Shown piece after piece: positions 8,895-17,462 of a DNA stretch of 64,000 nucleotides. Source of the stretch: Bacillus sp. DNRA2 (GTDB taxonomy: Bacteria > Bacillota > Bacilli > Bacillales > Cytobacillaceae); NCBI RefSeq assembly GCF_012843265.1, contig NZ_JABAIT010000001.1:434001-498000 (forward strand). Direction: 5' to 3'. The translations under genes and the position numbers were made by a program. The stretch's first letter is position 1; each line of letters begins with the position of its first letter. The notes under the pieces were generated by a model that worked only from the letters and a program-made list of their open reading frames with translations, ran no database searches and was not told the origin of the DNA.

Positions 8895-9002
8895 TTATAA
8901 GCCTCCTTATATTCAGTACATAAATAAATACGCCAAAACCGGCGGTGATTCCTATCACATCTAACATAATTATATGACGACTTTGTGAATCCTTTAGCCG
9001 AG

Positions 9003-9058
9003 TGGGGGACAGTCCCCCATTGCGTTAAAGCGGTAACAGAGTGGGGGACAGTCCCCCA
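9003..9058. repeat. Two GGGGGAC-core palindromes (copies 2 and 3)
   Basis: Cores TGGGGGACAGTCCCCCA at 9003-9019 and again at 9042-9058. Unlike copy 1, the flanking arms are degenerate (GCGTTAAAGC and CACTAAAG remnants), so each stem is limited to 8 bp. Confidence 0.85.
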
Positions 9059-9155
9059 TCACACTAAAGAGAGGCGTTTTTCTCTGTTCAATTCCTATTA
9101 ATTGGAGTAAAATGTTTTTTATAATTTTTCGACAAAATCACAGGAGCGATTAAGC

Positions 9156-10124
9156 ATGCTTGTTTCAATAAACAGAGTACTTGAGAAAATGATGCCAGTC
9201 ATTACACCTGTTAGCGTCATTATTGGAGTACTCCTGACAGATGGGTTAAAGTCCTGGTCGTTTTTAGTACCATGGATTTTCGCTGTAATGACCTTTATCG
9301 GTAGCTTGGGTTCAAACTTTAAGTCTTTAAAAGATGCTGTTAGTCATCCGCTGCGTTTAATCACGGTGTTACTCATTCTACATGTCATCATGCCGCTATG
9401 GGCGTTATTGCTAGGGCATGTTACTTTTAGCGGTGACGTTCACACCATTACCGGGATTGTCCTAGCGAGCGTAATTCCGACGGGTATTACCAGCTTTATC
9501 TGGGTTTCAGTCTATAAAGGAAATTCTCCTTTGGCGTTAACGATCATCTTAGTAGATACATTTCTATCACCATTTATCGTTCCATACAGCGTTTCATTAT
9601 TTGCAGGTGAAAAAGTCGCTATTGATACATTCGGCATGATGCAAGGCTTGCTTGGGATGGTGGTTATTCCTTCATTGTTAGGTATGATGTTGCATGAATT
9701 GACCAAGGGTAAGGTCAAGGAAAAGCTAGGTGTACCGTTAGCTCCTTTTTCAAAAATTGGTCTAGCAGCTGTTGTCATGATTAACAGCTCGGTGGTAGCA
9801 CCATATTTAAAGCACTTTGATTTGAAGCTTTTAATGATTGCCGCATTATCACTCACAGTTTCCGCATCAGGCTACATGATATCAGTAGCAATTGGAAAGC
9901 TGTTGAAGTGGGGAAGAGAAGACGTCACCACACTCATGTTCACAGGGGGAATGAGAAACATCAGTGCAGGTGCAGTCCTTGCTGTGGCATATTTTGTTCC
10001 TGCAGTCGCCGTCCCCGTTGTGATTGGAATGCTGTTTCAGCAGGTTCTAGCTTCCATCTTCGGCCACTTGCTGCATAAGTCATACAAAAAACCTATATTA
10101 CACAAGCAGTACAAAGGTGCCTAA
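9156..10124 (+). CDS. Sodium-dependent transporter of the BASS (bile acid:Na+ symporter) family
   Basis: Membrane protein of 322 aa with about ten hydrophobic helices and no large soluble domain. The BASS features are GSLGSNFKSLKDAVSHP near residue 48, the polar substrate-site segment VLASVIPTGITSF (about 103-115) and TGGMRNISAGAVLAVAYF (about 262-280) in the crossing-helix region. It resembles YocS of B. subtilis. Bacterial members carry pantoate, bile acids or other organic anions, and the substrate here is unknown. An AGGAG ribosome site precedes the ATG and a terminator follows. Confidence 0.85.
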   Translation: MLVSINRVLEKMMPVITPVSVIIGVLLTDGLKSWSFLVPWIFAVMTFIGSLGSNFKSLKDAVSHPLRLITVLLILHVIMPLWALLLGHVTFSGDVHTITGIVLASVIPTGITSFIWVSVYKGNSPLALTIILVDTFLSPFIVPYSVSLFAGEKVAIDTFGMMQGLLGMVVIPSLLGMMLHELTKGKVKEKLGVPLAPFSKIGLAAVVMINSSVVAPYLKHFDLKLLMIAALSLTVSASGYMISVAIGKLLKWGREDVTTLMFTGGMRNISAGAVLAVAYFVPAVAVPVVIGMLFQQVLASIFGHLLHKSYKKPILHKQYKGA

Positions 10125-10138
10125 CATAACAATATCAA

Positions 10139-10168
10139 GGCCGGAGGAAGATATCCTCCGGTCTTTTC
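10139..10168 (+). terminator. Intrinsic terminator after the BASS gene
   Basis: GGCCGGAGGA (10139-10148) pairs with TCCTCCGGTC (10154-10163), 9 of 10 positions, followed by TTTTC. Confidence 0.8.
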
Positions 10169-10169
10169 T

Positions 10170-10210
10170 GCTTTAGTGCAGTGGGGGACAGTCCCCCACT
10201 GCACTAAAGC
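10170..10210. repeat. 41-bp perfect palindrome, GGGGGAC-core copy 4
   Basis: Two exact 20-bp arms around A10190. The core is as in copy 1 but the outer arms read GCTTTAGTGCAG, showing that arm sequence varies while complementarity is kept. It lies between convergent genes. Confidence 0.9.
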
Positions 10211-10225
10211 GCTAAAAGCGAAAAT

Positions 10226-11695
10226 TCACTTTTGGATTTCAGATGGTACTGGTATTGATAGACCCAGTCCTTCAGCGACGCGTTTGCCGTATTCTGGGTC
10301 AGCTTTATAAAAATGACCGATTTGGCGCAGTTTAATTTCATCTTTTTCAACTGGCTTCATTGCCGCAACAATGTTCGCAACAAGGCGAGTCCGTTCGTCA
10401 GCGCTTAATAAGCGATACAAGTCACCAGCCTGAGTATAGTGGTCGTGGTGATCATAGCTCACACTATCAGCGACACCGCTAACAGGGAATGCCGCTTGCT
10501 TGTTTTCAGGTGTTTCCACTGGGCCGCCATAACTATTTGGCTCATAATTAATCTTGCTGCCACCATTGCCATCAAAGCGAGATTGTCCATCGCGCTGATA
10601 ATTATTTACCTCAACCTTAGCTCGATTGATAGGCAGTTGATTATGCTGCACACCAACACGGTAGCGATGCGCATCAGCATAAGCAAATAATCGTCCTTGT
10701 AGCATTTTATCAGGTGAAACATCAACCCCAGGCACCAAAGTACCAGGTGAGAAGGTAGCCTGTTCAACCTCGGCAAAATAATTCTCAGGATTGCGATTTA
10801 ACACCATTCGTCCTACTTCGATTAATGGATAATCCTTTTGTGACCAAACCTTTGTCACATCGAATGGATCAAATCGATACGTATTGGCGTCCTCTAAAGG
10901 CATGATTTGCACACAAAGCTTCCAAACAGGAAAATCACCAGCTTCAATCGCATTAAATAAATCTTCGATGTGATAATCCGGATTTTCTCCAGCGATTTTC
11001 GCAGCCACATCTGGCGCTAAATTTTTAACACCTTGCTCCGTTTTAAAATGGTACTTTATCCACACTCCATCACCATCAGCATTTGTCCATTTGAAGGTGT
11101 GGCTGCCGTAACCATTCATATGACGCAATGTCGCTGGAATACCACGGTCAGACATTAAAATCGTCACTTGGTGGAGCGATTCCGGTGATAATGACCAGAA
11201 GTCCCAAACTGCATTAGGATCTTTTAGATGAGTTTGCGGGTTCCGCTTCTGGGTATGGATAAAATCTGGAAACTTGATCGCATCGCGAATAAAAAAGATA
11301 GGCGTATTATTTCCAACGATATCGTAATTGCCATCTTCAGTATAAAATTTAATCGCAAAACCTCGTGGATCACGAACAGTATCACTTGAGCCTAATTCAC
11401 CGGCAACAGTTGAGAATCGGGCAAAGACCGGTGTGCGTTTACCTACCTCATTAAAAACTTTTGCTTTTGTATATTTACTTAAATCATTTGTTACTTCGAA
11501 ATAGCCGTGAGCACCAGCACCTTTAGCGTGAACAATGCGTTCTGGAACACGTTCACGATTAAAGTGAGCCAATTTTTCCAATAGGTGGACATCCTGCAAT
11601 AATGTAGGTCCGCTTTGACCAGCAGTTATTGAGTTTTGATTATCACCAACTGGAGCACCCCAGCTTGTTGTTAGTCTATTTTCATTGTTTGTCAT
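10226..11695 (-). CDS. katA: Monofunctional heme catalase
   Basis: Small-subunit (489 aa) catalase that converts hydrogen peroxide to water and oxygen. Key segments are present: [14 protein letters not shown] with the distal His, [20 protein letters not shown], the distal-side Asn in [14 protein letters not shown], and the proximal heme-ligand Tyr in [14 protein letters not shown]. The length and clade-3 features match vegetative KatA of Bacillus. A perfect PerR box and a sigma-A promoter lie upstream, so peroxide induction through PerR is expected. Confidence 0.97.
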   Translation of the reverse strand: MTNNENRLTTSWGAPVGDNQNSITAGQSGPTLLQDVHLLEKLAHFNRERVPERIVHAKGAGAHGYFEVTNDLSKYTKAKVFNEVGKRTPVFARFSTVAGELGSSDTVRDPRGFAIKFYTEDGNYDIVGNNTPIFFIRDAIKFPDFIHTQKRNPQTHLKDPNAVWDFWSLSPESLHQVTILMSDRGIPATLRHMNGYGSHTFKWTNADGDGVWIKYHFKTEQGVKNLAPDVAAKIAGENPDYHIEDLFNAIEAGDFPVWKLCVQIMPLEDANTYRFDPFDVTKVWSQKDYPLIEVGRMVLNRNPENYFAEVEQATFSPGTLVPGVDVSPDKMLQGRLFAYADAHRYRVGVQHNQLPINRAKVEVNNYQRDGQSRFDGNGGSKINYEPNSYGGPVETPENKQAAFPVSGVADSVSYDHHDHYTQAGDLYRLLSADERTRLVANIVAAMKPVEKDEIKLRQIGHFYKADPEYGKRVAEGLGLSIPVPSEIQK

Positions 11696-11733
11696 TAGTG
11701 GTTCACCTCGTAGTATATTTTGGGCACCTCTAA

Positions 11734-11761
11734 ATGATAACAGATTTCAATTAAAAATCAA
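11734..11761 (-). promoter_or_regulatory. Sigma-A promoter of katA
   Basis: Minus strand: -35 TTGATT (11761-11756) and -10 TATCAT (11739-11734) with a 16-bp spacer, about 40 bases before the katA start. Confidence 0.6.
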
Positions 11762-11768
11762 TACTAAA

Positions 11769-11783
11769 TTATAATTATTATAA
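11769..11783 (-). promoter_or_regulatory. PerR box of katA
   Basis: TTATAATTATTATAA is an exact match to the PerR consensus TTATAATNATTATAA. It ends 7 bp upstream of the katA -35 element. Confidence 0.85.
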
Positions 11784-11824
11784 ATAAAATAATTGATCAA
11801 TCAATTACTCATTCTATAACAAAA

Positions 11825-11873
11825 TGCCGCATTAAAGCGCTGGGGGACTGTCCCCCAGCGCTTTAATGCGGCA
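11825..11873. repeat. 49-bp perfect palindrome, GGGGGAC-core copy 5
   Basis: Exact 24-bp arms around T11849. The centre is T rather than A (GGGGGACTGTCCCCC) and the outer arm is TGCCGCATTAAAGCGC. It lies between the katA promoter and the end of the TauE gene. Confidence 0.9.
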
Positions 11874-11900
11874 AACTATCATAGCAGTAAAATCCAATAT

Positions 11901-12782
11901 TTATACTTCTTCATATTGGATTTTGTATTTTTTAAGGTTAGCGATTACGTAGATAACACCTATGATCCAGAACCCAATTAGCACGCAGTAGACGATAGCA
12001 GTCGCAGAGGAGGGGATGTTAAAGGTTGATAATATCGTTCTCACATTAGTGAGAATGATCATTCCACCAACCAAGATTCCGAGCAGATGCGATGGAATAA
12101 TTTTCACGAGCCATGCAGCAATTGGTGCTGCAATAATTCCTCCGATCATCAACGCAAACACCCACATAAAATTGATCTGACTCCATCCTAGTGATATGAA
12201 AAATCCCAGCGAGGAGCATATCGCGATGGCAAACTCACTTGTATCAACGGAGCCAACCACTTTTCGCGTTTCGATATTTTGCTTCGATAACAGTACGGGC
12301 GTCGCAATCGGTCCCCAGCCCCCACCGCCAGTAGCATCAAAAAAACCGGCAATAAATCCTAACGGAATAAAGAAACGTTTATTTACATTCTTTTGATTTT
12401 GCGCCACGGTAACTTTCTTCTTGAATAAAAATCGGTAAATAACAAAGAAGCCTAATCCTAACAAAAATACTGAAACATATGGCTTTATAATATCTCCCGG
12501 TATGCTTCCAAGAAATAAAGCTCCAAGAAAAGCGCCGATTGACCCGGGAATGATTAATTTTTTCACAATGCCCTTATCAACATTTCCGAAGCGAATATGG
12601 GACACGCCTGAGGCAGCGGTGGTGACTACTTCTGCCAAGTGGACCGAGGCCGAAGCTGCGGCTGGGGCGATGCCGAACATTAATAACAGTGAAGTAGAGG
12701 TGACGCCATACGCCATTCCAAGCGACCCATCAACTAATTGCGCGCATAGCCCGATAATCGCAAGAACAATTAGCTTTCTCAA
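11901..12782 (-). CDS. Sulfite exporter TauE/SafE family membrane protein
   Basis: Membrane protein with about eight helices and the TauE/SafE (former DUF81) pattern: an N-terminal repeat with VDGSLGMAYGVTSTSLLL and a second repeat with GFIAGFFDATGGGGWGPIATP. Such proteins export sulfite, sulfoacetate or related organosulfur anions; the substrate is not determined. I place the start at TTG 12782 because AAAGGAG lies 9 bases upstream; the longer frame to 12791 would begin right against that ribosome site. Single-gene unit. Confidence 0.85.
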   Translation of the reverse strand: MRKLIVLAIIGLCAQLVDGSLGMAYGVTSTSLLLMFGIAPAAASASVHLAEVVTTAASGVSHIRFGNVDKGIVKKLIIPGSIGAFLGALFLGSIPGDIIKPYVSVFLLGLGFFVIYRFLFKKKVTVAQNQKNVNKRFFIPLGFIAGFFDATGGGGWGPIATPVLLSKQNIETRKVVGSVDTSEFAIAICSSLGFFISLGWSQINFMWVFALMIGGIIAAPIAAWLVKIIPSHLLGILVGGMIILTNVRTILSTFNIPSSATAIVYCVLIGFWIIGVIYVIANLKKYKIQYEEV

Positions 12783-13081
12783 ACAAAACAACTCCTTTGA
12801 CGTTTAGCCTTAGTCAAATACTTCTGATAACCAGTAAATCATTCAGCGAATGATGATAACCTACGTATTGAAAAAGTGATTAGCTAGGCATTTTTACCCC
12901 ATGATATGAAATCAATCAAAAGGGGGTCACTTGTTCACTGTAAATTGGGCATCAACAAAATATGAATTCAACATCCCCAAAAACGAAATTATGCGTTATA
13001 ATGAAAAAATGATGTTCTTAAAAGAGAACAAACCAAAACTCAAAATCCTCTCATCCCCAACACTATCGAAAGGAGATTACG

Positions 13082-13390
13082 ATGGTTTACCTTTTTCATT
13101 ATTTATCTCTATTAAATTTAATTGATGGCGTAATCACTTTTTTGGGTCTAGAGTTTTCCGTCATTGGGGAAATGAATCCGATTATGGACCAACTATATCA
13201 ATTGCATCCGTTACTTTTCATCACCGTAAAAATAACCCTATCGCTATTCCTGTATTTATTTATTTTCTTCAAGCAAGTCCCAAACAGCCAAGCCTCCAAG
13301 GGTGTTACTTATCTTGCATCAGGACTGTATACTGTCATCTTTTTCCTTCATAGCTTTTGGGTTTTGGAATTCATCAATTTTTATTTTTAA
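13082..13390 (+). CDS. Small membrane protein, DUF5658-like
   Basis: A 102-residue protein with about three hydrophobic helices. The segment LLNLIDGVITFLGLEFSVIGEMNPIMDQLY (given by its ends) has the N-x-x-D...T...E-x-NP pattern of DUF5658 proteins: a helix bearing Asp, then Glu and Asn-Pro at the membrane edge. The ribosome site AAAGGAG is well placed before the ATG. Function unknown. Confidence 0.75.
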   Translation: MVYLFHYLSLLNLIDGVITFLGLEFSVIGEMNPIMDQLYQLHPLLFITVKITLSLFLYLFIFFKQVPNSQASKGVTYLASGLYTVIFFLHSFWVLEFINFYF

Positions 13391-13394
13391 CATG

Positions 13395-13424
13395 AAAAAA
13401 AGCCGGATGTGAGATTCCGGCTTG
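13395..13424 (-). terminator. Terminator of the glycosyltransferase operon
   Basis: AGCCGGA (13401-13407) pairs with TCCGGCT (13416-13422). The AAAAAA at 13395-13400 gives a U-tract on the minus strand. It also lies right after the plus-strand DUF5658 gene and may act in both directions. Confidence 0.75.
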
Positions 13425-13442
13425 TAAATATTCCAAGGTCGT

Positions 13443-14600
13443 TTAGGCAAATATTTTCTGTTCTGGTCGAGCTTTGAGAATCGCCGAATAATGATCCAAC
13501 ATTTCATCGAAAATCTCATCCCATTTTTGTGTCAGCGCATAATTTCGAGCTTCGTGCCCCATCTGAGTTCTTAACCCTTTATTAGTTAGCAGTTGAACGA
13601 TTCCTCTGGTAAAATCTTCAACGTTTCCCGGTTCGCATAAAATACCCGTCATACCAGCTTTAACTATATTCTTAACACCGCCCGCATTTGCTCCGATAAC
13701 GGGAGTCCCGCTCGCAAGCGCTTCAAGCGCAACATTTCCAAACGTTTCAGTCGGTGATGGAAACACAAACAAATCAGAGGCACAATAGGCTTCAGCCAAG
13801 GCTTCACCATTTAAATAGCCAGTGAAGGTCATATTCGAGGCAGCTTCCATTTCTAAGTCCTTTCGCAATGGGCCATCCCCAATGATTAACCACTGCAAAT
13901 GCTGATTTAAATCGTACGGAAGTGCTTTTGCAACGGCCATCAATGTTTTCAAATCTTTCTCGGGAGCCAATCTGCCTACATACGTCAGCAAATATTTTTT
14001 CTCAATCCCCAAGCGAGACCGAACCAACTTGCGATCATAACTCGGATGGAACAATTGGCAATCGACACCATGGGGCCATTTTTCAAGATTGGTAAAGCCG
14101 TGGCGATTTAACTGATTATACGTCACATTAGAGGGGACAAAAACCTTTCGAAATGGGCGGTGGAACCAATGCATGTATTTCCACAAATATTTTGAAAGAA
14201 ATTGAAGGTCATAAAATTGAAGATAATAGTCAAAGTCCGTATGATAGGACCCAACGAGGGGAATGTTTAATTTTTTAGCAAAATAAACACCGCATAGGCC
14301 AATATTAAATGGTGTTGCAATATGGATTAAATCGGGGGCAAAGCTTTCGAGCTCAGCCTTTAATTGGAACATATTTGGAAAAGCTACGCGGCATTCAGGA
14401 TATAGAAAAAAAGACATGCTTTTAAAGTGATGAATTTGGTCTGAAACATATTCATGGCCCACCTCGGCTTGTTTTGGTACTGGTGCAAATACTTTGAAGG
14501 TTATTCCTTTCAAATTCAAATAATCTGTAAAAAGCTTTAATGTATTGGCAACTCCATTAATATCTGGATAGTAGGTGTCGGTGAAAAATGCAATTTTCAT
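13443..14600 (-). CDS. Glycosyltransferase family 4 (GT-B), lipid-glycosylating type
   Basis: GT-B enzyme of 385 aa. The N-terminal domain begins MKIAFFTDTYYPDINGVANT and includes HIATPFNIGL and SYHTDFDYYL (acceptor side). The C-terminal Rossmann domain has TYVGRLAPEKDL, IGDGPLRKDLE and the nucleotide-sugar EX7E motif in PSPTETFGNVALEALASG. It resembles the PimB/MgtA and diacylglycerol-glycosyltransferase branch. It is the third gene of an operon with ugd and a PAP2 phosphatase, so UDP-glucuronate is a plausible donor and a lipid a plausible acceptor. That donor assignment is inference. Confidence 0.88.
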   Translation of the reverse strand: MKIAFFTDTYYPDINGVANTLKLFTDYLNLKGITFKVFAPVPKQAEVGHEYVSDQIHHFKSMSFFLYPECRVAFPNMFQLKAELESFAPDLIHIATPFNIGLCGVYFAKKLNIPLVGSYHTDFDYYLQFYDLQFLSKYLWKYMHWFHRPFRKVFVPSNVTYNQLNRHGFTNLEKWPHGVDCQLFHPSYDRKLVRSRLGIEKKYLLTYVGRLAPEKDLKTLMAVAKALPYDLNQHLQWLIIGDGPLRKDLEMEAASNMTFTGYLNGEALAEAYCASDLFVFPSPTETFGNVALEALASGTPVIGANAGGVKNIVKAGMTGILCEPGNVEDFTRGIVQLLTNKGLRTQMGHEARNYALTQKWDEIFDEMLDHYSAILKARPEQKIFA

Positions 14601-14633
14601 TTTAGCGCCTCCTTAGATAGCATTCTAGTCATA

Positions 14634-15170
14634 TTACAAAAAGCTGTTGATAAAATAAAAACAGACGGCGCCGATGGTTGACCCAAGTATTCCGCCAGCC
14701 ATTACATCAGATGGATAGTGGAGCCCCAAATACATTCTTGAGAGCCCAACACATATTCCAGCAGGTATCAGTAGGAAAGAGAGTGCAGGTGCAAATAATA
14801 CAAAAGGAATCATCACAGAAAAAATAGCGGTGGTATGACCAGATGGAAACGAATGATCCTTTAATGGATTTCTAGGAATATTGATTTTATCCAGCGTCAA
14901 ATAAGGTCTTTGACGTGGGTATAGCTTTTTAATAAAATGAACCGGAATATGGCTTAAGGAAAGGGAAGCTGCGCTTGCAACGGCAATCCACTTTAGATGA
15001 ACTGGTAAAAGGATAAGGAGCAGCAACGTCACAGAAATCGTAAAACCTGCACCACCACAATGGGTAATACTCCGAAAAAACAGATTAAGCAACCGTTTTT
15101 CAAAATGACGATTGATCTCCTTAAATACCCTGCATTCAAACAAATAAAATGAATTTAGTAACCTACTCAT
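14634..15170 (-). CDS. PAP2-family membrane lipid phosphatase
   Basis: Integral membrane phosphatase of 178 aa with all three PAP2 motifs: KKLYPRQRP (motif 1, about 85-93), FPSGHTT (motif 2 with the catalytic His, about 110-116) and SRMYLGLHYPSDV (motif 3, about 146-158). It dephosphorylates lipid phosphates such as phosphatidate, phosphatidylglycerophosphate or undecaprenyl pyrophosphate. It sits 28 bases after ugd and 33 bases before the glycosyltransferase, so a supporting role in glycolipid or wall polymer synthesis (diacylglycerol supply or carrier recycling) is likely. Ribosome site GGAGGAG. Confidence 0.9.
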   Translation of the reverse strand: MSRLLNSFYLFECRVFKEINRHFEKRLLNLFFRSITHCGGAGFTISVTLLLLILLPVHLKWIAVASAASLSLSHIPVHFIKKLYPRQRPYLTLDKINIPRNPLKDHSFPSGHTTAIFSVMIPFVLFAPALSFLLIPAGICVGLSRMYLGLHYPSDVMAGGILGSTIGAVCFYFINSFL

Positions 15171-15198
15171 ATGAGGCTCCTCCGTATTCTTAATTTAT

Positions 15199-16527
15199 TT
15201 ATTTTTTATTGCTTCCACATTTCTTGAAAATCGGTTGTCTGCCTATCGAGATATAAGAAATAGGGTGTTTTTTTATTTCATTTATCGAAAAACAATTGCG
15301 TCCATCGATAACGATCGCTTGTTTCATATAAAGAGGTATTAGCTCTAATGGCATATGTTTGATTTGGTTCCACTCAGTCGCGATGATGGCAAGGTCCGCA
15401 TCGTATAGTGCTGATAGGACGTCAGTAGTATAATTAATGCTCCTACCCAACACTTTTTCGGCATTTGGAATTGCAACCGGATCGTATGCTGTAACCACAG
15501 CGCCTTCCATTAGTAATTCCTGGATAATTGTAAGTGCTGCTGCTTCACGAATATCATCTGTATCTGGTTTAAAGGCAAGCCCAAGTACAGCAACCTTTTT
15601 TTGAGCTAATGCTCCAACAACTTCTATTGCCTTTTGGACTGGAAGTGATTTCTGACGATTATTTACTTTAATAACCGCATCGAGCAATTCAAAATCATGA
15701 TGAATGTTTCCAGCCAATTGGATTAACGCTTTCGTGTCCTTTGGAAAACAAGAGCCTCCATAGCCAATTCCCGCACAAAGAAACGATTGTCCTATGCGCT
15801 TGTCACGACCAATTCCATAGGCAACCTCGTCAATATTTGCACCAACCTTTTCACAAATCGCAGCAATTTCGTTTATAAAACTAATTTTTGTTGCCAGAAA
15901 CGCATTTGAGACATATTTAATCATCTCAGCACTTCTAATGTCGGTTTTCATAATCGGAATTTGTAATGGAAGATAAAGCTCTTCAATTGTTTCTGCAACT
16001 TCTGGTTTTTCAGTTCCAATTACAATCCTGTCACCATTGAAAAAATCAATAATAGCCGATCCTTCCCTAAGAAACTCGGGATTTGCTACCACATCAACTC
16101 TCACATTTGGAGGTTTTTGGTTGTCAATAATTTGGCGAATTTGATAGTTAACACCGACAGGAACGGTACTTTTTGTACAAACAATTACGTCATTTTTTAT
16201 ATTATTAGCAATTGAAGTTGCGACCTCATAAATTGAATCAAGGTCTGCGGAACCATCTTCCTTTTTGGGTGTTCCAACCGCAATGAAAATGATGTCTACT
16301 TTTTCATAAGCAAACTTGGGATTTGTTGTAAAATGTAGTAGCCCATTTCGTAAGTTTTTTTGTAAAAGCTGTTCCAAACCAGGTTCATAAATTGGTGAGT
16401 GTCCCAAACTTAGCATGTTAATTTTCTCCTCCAGAATGTCTAAACATATTACATGGTGACCCAGCTCAGCTAAACATACTCCGGTTACTAATCCAACATA
16501 TCCTGTTCCAGCAACAGCAATCCTCAT
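15199..16527 (-). CDS. ugd: UDP-glucose 6-dehydrogenase
   Basis: Oxidises UDP-glucose to UDP-glucuronate with two NAD+. It has the NAD motif AGTGYVGLVTG (4-14), VGTPKKEDGSADL, the central FLREGSAIIDFFNGDRIVIG (given in part) and the catalytic Cys in GYGGSCFPKD. I place the start at ATG 16527, preceded by GGGAGGT; the 33 extra upstream codons do not resemble the family. The 442-aa length is normal. TuaD/YwqF/YtcA are the B. subtilis counterparts, but none of the teichuronic acid genes is adjacent. First gene of the ugd-PAP2-glycosyltransferase operon. Confidence 0.94.
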   Translation of the reverse strand: MRIAVAGTGYVGLVTGVCLAELGHHVICLDILEEKINMLSLGHSPIYEPGLEQLLQKNLRNGLLHFTTNPKFAYEKVDIIFIAVGTPKKEDGSADLDSIYEVATSIANNIKNDVIVCTKSTVPVGVNYQIRQIIDNQKPPNVRVDVVANPEFLREGSAIIDFFNGDRIVIGTEKPEVAETIEELYLPLQIPIMKTDIRSAEMIKYVSNAFLATKISFINEIAAICEKVGANIDEVAYGIGRDKRIGQSFLCAGIGYGGSCFPKDTKALIQLAGNIHHDFELLDAVIKVNNRQKSLPVQKAIEVVGALAQKKVAVLGLAFKPDTDDIREAAALTIIQELLMEGAVVTAYDPVAIPNAEKVLGRSINYTTDVLSALYDADLAIIATEWNQIKHMPLELIPLYMKQAIVIDGRNCFSINEIKKHPISYISIGRQPIFKKCGSNKK

Positions 16528-16790
16528 CCAATACCTCCCAAGAATTAGTACTTTTCTCCATGTTATAAAAGAAACATGAACGCCATCTTGATTTTGTGTA
16601 AAAGTAGTGTTAAGAAATAGAATCAAGCCTTAACGGTGACAAGAGTCGGCAGTACCAGTGCACAGGCCAATTGTCGAAAAAAGCTCTTGTAAAATTGCTG
16701 AAGTTTACTCGCAAACCTCCCATGAAAGGAGTATAGTGGGTATGTATTAGTACAAGGTAATAACAGTGAAATCTGGTGGTGAACAGTAAC

Positions 16791-17414
16791 TTGATCAGAA
16801 CAAAAATTCCGACCTATGAACGAATCGCGATTGATTTGGCGAATCGGATTTATGATGGGAAGTTTAAAGAAGGGGAAAAGATTCACGGACGGTCAACTTT
16901 GGCCAGTGAATATAAGGTATCTCCGGAAACTGTCCGAAGAGCAATTAAAATTTTAGAAGATGTTGAAATTGTCCAATCTACAAAGGGCAGTGGCATCATC
17001 ATTTCATCCAGAGAAAATGCATTTAAATACATCAATCGTTTCTCAAGCCTCGAGAGCATTAATGAACTGGAAAAACAAATGAATGCGTTAATTACTGAGC
17101 GCGAAAAGCTAGATGAACAAATGTTTGAAACGCTCAGGAAAATTACTGATTACTCAGTAAAGCTCCGCCACACCAATCCACTAGCTCCCCTTGAGGTTGA
17201 GGTAAAATCGACATGTAGTCATATCGGCAAAACCATTTCCGAGTTGATGTTTTGGCAAAATACCGGAGGAACAGTTGTTGGTATTAAGCGTAAGAGGGAA
17301 CTAATTATATCACCTGGACCGTATGCTTTGATTTTAGAAGGGGATGTGCTCCTCGTCATCGGTAACGAACTCGCCTATGACCGCGTCTTGCATTTTATGA
17401 ATGATGAACAATAA
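16791..17414 (+). CDS. busR: BusR-like GntR-family regulator with C-terminal RCK_C domain
   Basis: Domains in order: a GntR winged helix (about 1-70, PTYERIAIDLANRIYDGKF through TVRRAIKILEDVEIVQSTKG), a helical linker (about 90-120) and an RCK_C/TrkA_C domain (about 135-205, ending EGDVLLVIGNELAYDRVLHF). This architecture is that of BusR, which in Streptococcus and Lactococcus binds c-di-AMP through RCK_C and represses the betaine transporter operon busAB. Here it converges with an osmolyte-type ABC operon, supporting the same pairing. I prefer the TTG start at 16791 (GGTGA 8 bases upstream) over GTG 16776, giving 207 aa. Ligand and target are inferred. Confidence 0.85.
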   Translation: MIRTKIPTYERIAIDLANRIYDGKFKEGEKIHGRSTLASEYKVSPETVRRAIKILEDVEIVQSTKGSGIIISSRENAFKYINRFSSLESINELEKQMNALITEREKLDEQMFETLRKITDYSVKLRHTNPLAPLEVEVKSTCSHIGKTISELMFWQNTGGTVVGIKRKRELIISPGPYALILEGDVLLVIGNELAYDRVLHFMNDEQ

Positions 17415-17452
17415 AAACGGTAGCCAATGAGAATGTTGGCTACCGTCATTTG
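17411..17452. terminator. Bidirectional terminator between busR and the ABC operon
   Basis: ACGGTAGCCAA (17417-17427) pairs with TTGGCTACCGT (17436-17446). The five A residues just left give a U-tract on the minus strand for the transporter operon; TTTGTTT lies on the plus-strand side for busR. Confidence 0.8.
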
Positions 17453-17462
17453 TTTAAAGCTC

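Noticed and set aside
8960-8990. PerR-like AT-rich box upstream of dps
   Set aside because: Only about 10 of 14 defined positions match and the second half is lost.
12931-13125. 64-residue open frame before the DUF5658 gene
   Set aside because: TTG start with a G-rich stretch only, ends overlapping the real gene's start, basic low-complexity sequence without family features.
16623-16886. 87-residue minus-strand open frame
   Set aside because: Antisense to busR start and intergenic DNA, no ribosome site.
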